Assembly: GCA_000151295.1 (NCBI GenBank)
Contig: GG745329.1
Span: forward strand, 259,268 to 323,267
DNA length: 64,000 nucleotides
Direction of reading: 5' to 3'
From: Allomyces macrogynus ATCC 38327
Taxonomy: Eukaryota > Blastocladiomycota > Blastocladiomycetes > Blastocladiales > Blastocladiaceae
Of the stretch, positions 54,090 through 61,185 are shown one piece after another; position 1 is the stretch's first letter, and the number at the start of each line of letters is the position of its first letter. The translations under genes and the position numbers were made by a program. The notes under the pieces were generated by a model. It did no database searches and had not been told where the DNA came from. It worked only from the letters and a program-made list of their open reading frames with translations.

Positions 54090-56697
54090 CTATGCTGAGC
54101 TCATCGCCAGCGCCGCCGTGTCGGCTACCGGGACCGCGGCCCGCTCCATCTCTGCCGCAGTTGGCGCTGGCAGCACCACCTGCCACTGAACCAACGCTGC
54201 GCGCGTGCCCTCTCCCGCGCGTCGCCACGTTGCCCCCGGCACGCATGAGGCTGCGCCGTCGATGGCCATGGCGTGCAAGTCGAGCAGCGACGCTGCGTCC
54301 TGGTACGGCCTCGAGTCGGCCTGCACACGTCGTGGGCCAATCGCTGCCACGACTTTGGCATCGCTCTCAGCAGGCGTGGCCGAAACCGTGACAACGTTTG
54401 CGGCGACGCGCACGTGTACTTGCGACCGGAGTTGTGCGGCCGCTACTGCGAGCGCGACCAGATGCTGCACGAGGTGAGCGGTCGCGGCACGGGTGCGGTG
54501 CGGGACATAGTATGTTGGAGACGCCGAGCTGTCGAAGGCAATGTCGACTTGCTTGGCGACTGCCACGCCTCGGTGTGCGTTAATGACCTTGGCGATGAGG
54601 TGCGGAAGCGGCGCGTCGCTGTCCTCGCTATCGTCCTCGGCGTCGTCCCCGACCCGGTCGCGCACGCGCTCAGCCTCAAACCCCTTCAGCAGCGCGCCCG
54701 CGTCCTCGATCGCACCGAGCATCGTTGCGACAGCATCCGCCACGTCCGGATCCCTCTCGATGGCGGGCCCGAGCGCCGCGAGCGGATTCCGCAATTCGTG
54801 GCACAGCCACAACATCATCGACCCATGATCGAGATACGCGCGCTGCAGTGCCTCAGTCGCGGCCACGAGCGCCGCGCGCCGCGCCGACCGCTCGGACGTG
54901 TCCGACAAAAGCACGACCTGCGCGACACCTGGTCGCGATGGGACTGGCTCGGGAGCCGGGACCGCCGCAAGGGTCGCGGCCGTATCAGACGGGGACAACA
55001 AACTCGTCGATACCGTGGGTGCGACCGCGGGCTGGTCCATGGTCGATGATGGTCTGGCGTGACCCGCGCGATTGTTGAGCGAGACGAGGTCGCTCGCGCA
55101 CAGGTCGGCCGGGTACGTCGACCCGTTGGCGCGGCGCACGCGCACAGTCGTGACTCCGGGGCGGAACAGCGGGCCGAGCGTACTGTCGCTCGCAGATTTC
55201 ATGAGTGTGTCCTTGTCGCTGCCTTGCGTGGGCGCGATGGCCGTCCTTGGGTACCGCACCGCCGTCGTCTTGCCCGGCAGCGCCATGACCTTCTCCTCGT
55301 TGGCGGCCGCCTCGCGCTCGACTTGTATTACCTTGCCGACATCTACTTGCCGCGCGCGCGTCGCAAACAGGTCCCTCGCGTGCTCGTTCAACCCGAGCAC
55401 GCGCCCCGCCGAATCGAGCATGATGAGCGGACTCGGGATCGCGCGCAAGTACGCCTGCGCGCGCTCCTGCAGCGCGCGCATACGCGACTGAATCGACCTT
55501 TCGGCCATCTGGTGCCTACCGAAGAGGCCATGCAACTTAACGAGCGTACCGGCAAGGACAGCGCCCGCAAGCATCGCGCCCGAGCTGGCGAGCCAGGCGC
55601 CGTAGTGGAACGCCGACGCGCCGTAGGTTGCGCGCGGCATGCACGTGAGAGCCCACTGGCGGTTGGAAAATGAAATGGAGACGGTCGCGGCTCGCGAGGA
55701 GACGAGCGCGGGCTGGTCGTGAGCCGGTGGGTCGACAAGGACTGTGGCGCGTCTTGCAGGTGCAGCGCAAACTGGCTCGTGGAAAGGGCCCTCGAAACAG
55801 GTCCTGGATCTAGAAAAAATGGGCCCACACGCGTGTTAGAAGCGGTGCATGTCCACATAGCTGTAGCAGAGGCCAATCGACTGCTCACTGAGCGAGCAAA
55901 ACGTGCCGAGAGCGTTGCCGAAACCATGCTCGCCGTTGAGAAATTGCCTGGCATGACAGCGCGATTCTTTGTCAGGAGAAACACGACCACCCCGAGGACA
56001 CTGGAGCCGTCGCTGCTCACGAGTTGGACGGGCGGCGACAATATCGGCTTACTCGGATGGGCAATTGCGCTCTGAATCGCAACCAAGCGTGTTGGCTCAC
56101 CAGCCGGGTCATAGCCAACAAAGTTCCTCGGTAGCCCGGTTGGGAAGAAGAGCGGGCTGCCCTGAACGTAGACGGCGGGCCAGTAACCACTCGGCTCGTC
56201 GGCGCGCGGCGCAAAGTTGAGCTTGGCGTCGGACGAGAACATGGACACGTTATACAGCGCCTCCCAGGTCGCACGCTTGTCGTGCGGAATATGCTCGTAG
56301 AAGCTGATCGAGTAGTAGGACCTTGCGTTGGGCTTGACCTTGGCCAAGTACGTCTGCACACGCGAGACCGACATGGACGGCGCCGTCGAGACAAAGGCGT
56401 TCAAACTGTTGACCTGGACGTCGTAGCGACAACAGAGTGCATCGTCAGCGTGCAAGGTCCAGGGACATGTCGCCTGCATGGGGTCGGGGCAGCAGCAGAG
56501 TACGTGGTGATAGGTAGTACAATGCCCAACACTTCCGACTCGGCGACGCGCGACACGACGTCGGCGCGGTCACGGCAAAAGGCGTCCGCATCAGCGGCCG
56601 ATGGCGACGACCGGAGCATGAGCCACAGGCCGACGGCCGCGGCAATGCCCGCAATCAGCGCGGCGGCCGCATGGAGAACGGCGGCGCGGCGCCACAT
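54090..56697 (-). CDS. CHASE-PAS histidine-kinase-like protein with degenerate ATPase domain (tandem copy B)
   Basis: Exons 56697-56521, 56413-55907 and 55809-54090. Two single-base deletions must be assumed in exon 3, near 55785-55792 and near 55746-55752. With them the product is about 801 residues, nearly the length of copy A, and aligns throughout. Order: TM1 (AAAALIAGIAAAVGLWLMLR), CHASE (VNSLNAFVSTAPSMSVSRVQ, RNFVGYDPAGEPTRLVAIQS), TM2 (GAMLAGAVLAGTLVKLHGLF), PAS-like (AYLRAIPSPLIMLDSAGRVL), H-box LWLCHELRNPLAALGP. The ATPase-like region (HLVQHLVALAVAAAQ) lacks the N-box and glycine boxes. Intron 2 begins with GC (GCACGT) where copy A has GT (GTACGC). No receiver domain is present. Confidence 0.72.
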
Positions 56698-57253
56698 GGT
56701 GCTGCTCTTGTCTCTTCGCGACGAGTTGGTGGTGTTGTCGAGTCGGCAGCGGCGGCAGCGTGTTGGCAGGTCAGTGTTGGCAGGTCACCGTCGCGACTGG
56801 AGTGTCGCGAACGGGTGCGCAAGCTTCGTCGGGCGTGTCACTCGCGACTGCGGCAAGTCGCTCGTCGGAACGGTGGCGAGTTGAAGAGGCGCGTCGGTCG
56901 TCGAGATGCCGCGGGTCGTCGATGCGGGTGGTGCTGGTGCGCGCGGCCCCGTGCGCTGCCTTCGTCGTTGTGCACCGCTTGTGCTGCTTGGCTGGCGTGC
57001 GCGGTCGTCGGGTCGTCCGAACCCGGAAGAAAGGCGCGCCGATTTCGCGATCCCCATGGCAGGAAAGGGCCCGATGCGATGCAGACGGGGCGCCATTGCG
57101 ACCACGAGCCCACCGCTCACACACGCCAGCTCCCCGCGCGCCTGCCTGTCTGCCGCTTGCTGATTTGCCGCCGCCGCTCCACCCGCCTTCGCCAGCGCGA
57201 TCTCTGCTCTCCCTCCCGTCTCCTTTCGCTCATTGCAAGCGTGACGAACCGCC
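56698..57253. other. Divergent intergenic region (kinase copy B / 7-TM 3)
   Basis: About 555 nt between two divergent start codons, a shared promoter by position. No TATA box is evident. The right end is CT-rich (GCTCTCCCTCCCGTCTCC). Confidence 0.4.
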
Positions 57254-59002
57254 ATGTCCGCCGTGTCCGCTGCCGCAGCCGCCATGGCTCCCCCGGCGCC
57301 GGTCCTGGCCATGACGGGCCTGCCCATCGTCCCGGCACGTCTCGTCTCGAGTATCGTCCCAAGCCAGGTCATGGTGGGCGCGCTGGTCCTGCAGCTCGTC
57401 AAGACTTACGCGCACGACTCGGCCCCACCCGCATCCCCAACCCGCATGCTGGCGCGCGCCACAACCGCGGCTGCCATCCTGCAGCTTCTCGTCGACTTTA
57501 CAACCGCGTGGATCGCTCCAGCACTCGGCGTCGCGTCGCGCCAAGGGCTCGCTGCTGCGGTCGTCGCCGAATGGCTGCAACTGATTGTGATTCTCGTCGT
57601 CTGTGCGGCCTACCACGCTCGCGCGCGCGCAAATCGCGGCCGCACGCCATGGACAAAGTACGCGGCCCCCGTTCTGACAGTAGCCATGGCCATCATCACG
57701 ATCATCGCTCGTGGGCGCAACTTCAAGTACGACATGCTTGCGATTCGCGGGTCCATGACGGCCACCGACCGCGACGCGGCCTGGCACATGTACCTGCGCA
57801 CGCATTCGGGCATGTCGGTCGTGGCCGCCGTCTACCTGCTCTTCATGGAGGGCTATGTCACGGCCGTCGTCTTTTCGTACCGCGAGCGCACGGAGCGGCG
57901 TCGGATGCAGCGGTTGGCGACCGAAAAGCGGCAGTCGCGCCGGATGCACGGCCACCAGTCACTGTCGTGCAACCAGACATCGGTCCCGCACCCGACCGGC
58001 AGCGACCCGACCAGCACGGCGTCCATGCCATGGGTCAACCCTCTCGCCGCGCCGTCCGCAAGCCTGCAGCGCGCACTGCTCCTCGACTCGCCCATCCCGC
58101 CACGCACGCCGACGCTCGCGTCAGCCGTGACGACGACCCTGACGCGGCACACTGACTGGCTGCGCGATCAACTTCCCTGGTCAACCGCCGCGCGTTGGCG
58201 CGCCCTGTACGCAGCGACCATCACGGTCCTATTTGTCGTACAAGGCGTCCTCCAATTCGCCATGTTCGTGGAAACCATGCAATTCGCTCCTTTCGACACG
58301 CTCGCATGGACAATGGTCCTGATCCGGATGCTCGCGTTCCGCGAAGAAGTGATTGCTGACGCGACTGACCCGATGCTCGCGCTCGCGGCTGCCGTGTTTG
58401 ATCCGGCCGCCAATGTCGACGACCTGGCTCCCGCAGGCGGTGTGGGCGCGGGCAGCGACGACGTCGAGACCGTCGCGAGCTCGTCTGTCGGTGGCGGAGG
58501 CGTGGCCGCCATGTCGTCAAGCGCCATCGACATGGTTGCAACGCGCGACCGCATGCTCCTGCCATCGGCCGCGCTCGACCTCGAGCCCGCTGCGCCCTAC
58601 GCCAAGGCCGCGGCACCAGCTGCCGCCGCTGTCTCGCCACCGTCGTGCCCCTCGCCGTCGCCGTCGCCGGACCTGTCCTCGTCGCACGCGACCATGACCC
58701 TCCCACCATTACGCGCAGCGTCAACGCCGGCGTTTGTCGCGCCCGACACGCCGCGTGCGTTGCTCGCGACGATCACAGCGGCCGAGGCGGCGCATGCCGT
58801 GCACGCGCGCGCGCGCGAGACGGCGGTCCCGCCGGGCGTATCGCCGTTTTTGGCGGTCGGGTTGGCTGCGGACCAGTGGCACGCGGAACGGACGTGGGCA
58901 TCGGTGCCGCGCGAGCGGGCGGCGACGGCAACGACGACGGCCACCGGGTCGCGGTCTTCGATGGTCGTGGTCGTGGATGAGGACGGCGGGATGACACGGT
59001 AG
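57254..59002 (+). CDS. Orphan seven-transmembrane protein 3
   Basis: Intronless, 582 residues. Hydrophobic segments: SQVMVGALVLQLVKTY, TTAAAILQLLVDFTTAWIAP, AEWLQLIVILVVCAAY, AAPVLTVAMAIITIIA, MSVVAAVYLLFMEGYVTAVV, then after a loop of about 100 residues TITVLFVVQGVLQFAMFV and LAWTMVLIRMLAF. A loop of basic residues (RERTERRRMQRLATEKRQSR) follows helix 5 and a 200-residue Ser/Ala/Pro tail follows helix 7. The layout (seven helices, long third inner loop, long tail) is receptor-like and repeats that of 7-TM protein 1, including TM1 GALVLQLV and an Asp at the end of TM2. No named family is recognised. It is divergent from kinase copy B. Confidence 0.65.
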   Translation: MSAVSAAAAAMAPPAPVLAMTGLPIVPARLVSSIVPSQVMVGALVLQLVKTYAHDSAPPASPTRMLARATTAAAILQLLVDFTTAWIAPALGVASRQGLAAAVVAEWLQLIVILVVCAAYHARARANRGRTPWTKYAAPVLTVAMAIITIIARGRNFKYDMLAIRGSMTATDRDAAWHMYLRTHSGMSVVAAVYLLFMEGYVTAVVFSYRERTERRRMQRLATEKRQSRRMHGHQSLSCNQTSVPHPTGSDPTSTASMPWVNPLAAPSASLQRALLLDSPIPPRTPTLASAVTTTLTRHTDWLRDQLPWSTAARWRALYAATITVLFVVQGVLQFAMFVETMQFAPFDTLAWTMVLIRMLAFREEVIADATDPMLALAAAVFDPAANVDDLAPAGGVGAGSDDVETVASSSVGGGGVAAMSSSAIDMVATRDRMLLPSAALDLEPAAPYAKAAAPAAAAVSPPSCPSPSPSPDLSSSHATMTLPPLRAASTPAFVAPDTPRALLATITAAEAAHAVHARARETAVPPGVSPFLAVGLAADQWHAERTWASVPRERAATATTTATGSRSSMVVVVDEDGGMTR

Positions 59003-59350
59003 ATTGATTGACGGGGCCTGGGCTGTGGTTTGCTGGATATTGAATGCAATTTTGGCGTCTAACGCTGACGCACGGGTTCTTTCCATTTCGCGAGGCGAAC
59101 AGCCGCTGTTCTGCCATTCTCCGCCAATACGAGAGAGAGAGACGACAACCATGATTCCAGGCCTCACGAAGAGCGCAACGGGACGACCAGACGTTGAGAG
59201 AGACAATGTGCTTTTTATCGAGCAATAATTGTGGCTTTGATAAAAGCCGGAAGAGAAACGGCAAATGGAAACACTCAATAAACAAACGGCGAGCAAAAAA
59301 AGACGCGGCTACGACGGCACTTCATGACCGACCCAAACCGATGAATCGAC
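59003..59350. other. Intergenic, convergent 3' regions (7-TM 3 / H2B)
   Basis: About 350 nt, AT-richer than surrounding coding DNA, containing both 3' ends. No histone-type stem-loop is evident. Confidence 0.4.
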
Positions 59351-59761
59351 TTAGTTCTTGGCCGACGACGTGTACTTGGTCACAGCCTTGGTGCCCTCCG
59401 AGACGGCGTGCTTGGCGAGCTCGCCCGGCAGGAGCAGGCGCACGGCCGTCTGAATCTCGCGCGACGAGATGGTCGACTTCTTGTTGTAGGCAGCGAGCTT
59501 CGAGGCCTCGTCGGCAATGCGCTCGAAAATGTCCTGGACGAACGAGTTCATAATCGACATGGCGCGGTTCGAGACACCCGTGTCGGGGTGCACCTGCTTG
59601 AGCACCTTGTAGATGTACGAGTTGAACGTCTCCTTGCGCGCGGCCTTGCGCTTGCCGGGAACAGCGCCAGCCTTCTTGTCGACGGCGGCCTTGACGGGCG
59701 CCTTACCGGCGGGCTTCTTGGTCGCAACGGCGGCGGCGTCGGTGGCGGTCTTGGGGGCCAT
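59351..59761 (-). CDS. HTB1: Histone H2B
   Basis: Intronless, 136 residues. The Lys/Ala-rich N-terminal tail ([20 protein letters not shown]) leads into the H2B histone fold: [40 protein letters not shown], then [20 protein letters not shown] and the C-terminal helix [20 protein letters not shown]. The lysine in AVTKYTS is the H2B ubiquitination site in other fungi. It is transcribed divergently from H2A with a shared 463-nt promoter, the usual fungal arrangement. Confidence 0.97.
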   Translation of the reverse strand: MAPKTATDAAAVATKKPAGKAPVKAAVDKKAGAVPGKRKAARKETFNSYIYKVLKQVHPDTGVSNRAMSIMNSFVQDIFERIADEASKLAAYNKKSTISSREIQTAVRLLLPGELAKHAVSEGTKAVTKYTSSAKN

Positions 59762-60224
59762 AGTGGTGATTGCGGGTGGTTGGGGTGGGTGGGGGGAGGT
59801 GCAGAAGACGAGACTTGTCGACGGCGATGAGATGGGATGGAGAGTAAGAACGGAGCGGCGGGGCGCGCGCCGGTTTATAGGGGCTGCGCTCGTCGTCTGC
59901 TGTGCGTGGCAGAGCTCGGGGCACGTGTGAATCATTTTCGCGACGTTTGCCTTAGGCATGTGTGGGCAAGCGCGGCACGTGCCGATGGGTTTGACAGGCA
60001 CGGCCCACACGTGCCCTTGGAACGTGCCGCCGCACGCTCGGCGGCAGGAGGACGAAGTGACTCGCAACGACCGCCCGCCTATATCTTCCCGGCGTCCCCG
60101 CGCCCTCACCCCAAACTCCACCATCACACCGCTTCGTCGTCCAAGTGTCTGCCGCGCCCGCTCTCGCCGCCGACACCTGCCGCACTCGCATCAACTCCCC
60201 CACCAACCAACTCCAAGATCCAAC
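59762..60224. promoter_or_regulatory. Divergent H2B-H2A promoter
   Basis: Shared upstream region. A TATA box for H2B lies at 59873-59880 (CTATAAAC on the minus strand) and one for H2A at 60079-60084 (CTATAT). Between them are three CACGTG motifs at 59922-59927, 59976-59981 and 60008-60013; the middle one sits in the 12-bp palindrome CGGCACGTGCCG. They are likely binding sites for a bHLH or bZIP-type regulator. Confidence 0.65.
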
Positions 60225-60629
60225 ATGGCCGGCAAGGGTGGCAAGAAGACCGTCGACGCCGTCAAGGCTGGCAAGTCGCGCTCGGCCAAGGCCGGTCTGC
60301 AGTTCCCCGTCGGCCGTATCCACCGTCTCCTGCGCAAGGGCAACTACGCGCAGCGTGTCGGTGCCGGTGCCCCCGTCTACCTCGCCGCCGTCCTTGAGTA
60401 CCTGACGGCCGAGATTCTCGAACTCGCCGGTAACGCTGCTCGCGACAACAAGAAGTCGCGCATTGTCCCGCGCCACTTGCAGCTTGCCATTCGCAACGAC
60501 GAGGAGCTGAACAAGCTGCTCGGCAACGTGACGATTGCCCAGGGTGGTGTCATCCCGTCCATCAACCCGGCGCTCCTGCCGCCGTCCAAGGAGAAGAAGG
60601 GTGCCGCTTCGCAGTCGGACGCCGAGTAA
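60225..60629 (+). CDS. HTA1: Histone H2A
   Basis: Intronless, 134 residues. The N-terminal tail ([20 protein letters not shown]) precedes the H2A fold: [60 protein letters not shown], with the acidic-patch residues NDEELNKLL, then [19 protein letters not shown]. The C-terminus ends [11 protein letters not shown]: an SQ dipeptide is present, as in fungal H2A and H2A.X, but it is not in the usual terminal SQ(E/D)(L/F) context. The N-terminal tail is slightly longer than usual. Confidence 0.97.
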   Translation: MAGKGGKKTVDAVKAGKSRSAKAGLQFPVGRIHRLLRKGNYAQRVGAGAPVYLAAVLEYLTAEILELAGNAARDNKKSRIVPRHLQLAIRNDEELNKLLGNVTIAQGGVIPSINPALLPPSKEKKGAASQSDAE

Positions 60630-61185
60630 GCGACCAAGCCAAGCTCGACGCCGTCGTTTGACTTTCCTGTCGTTATTTGTTCTTTGGATTGTTATTTTCC
60701 TTGCCTCTTTTCAATGGCTTTTCTCAAAGCCACAATTGCGTGGGCTGCCCCAATATACGCCTCGACCGTGTTGTGAACAAATCTTCTCTTGGCCTCGTCG
60801 TCTGCGCTTGGTGCCTTCTGGGAGTCGTCGGTCGTGGTGCTGATGGTGATGGAGCGTCTTTAGGGGCATCAGTCTGAACTCGCTGTGTCGGGCATGCCGT
60901 TCTCTTGGCCCTCAACTTTGCCGTCGTCCCACTCCGTCCCGGCAGAATGGCGACGACTCGCGTCGGTTCCGTCGCGTGAGTCCAACTGCACGATGCGTAT
61001 ATATAGGATGGGAGAACAAGCAGAAACAAGCGGTAACGAAAAACGACAAGACAAACGACAAAAGAAATTTCCCCAACCCTTGACTCAAATCGTGCGTGCG
61101 CGACCCGCCGCCGGCACGAGCGACCGACGCGGCCGACCGAGTCCTCACCGCGCCGGTCCTCGCCGTCGCGACGCGTGCTTCCCGC
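60630..61185. other. Intergenic, convergent 3' regions (H2A / SEC24-like)
   Basis: About 555 nt. A T-rich H2A 3' UTR (60659-60720) is followed by unremarkable sequence with no gene. Confidence 0.4.
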
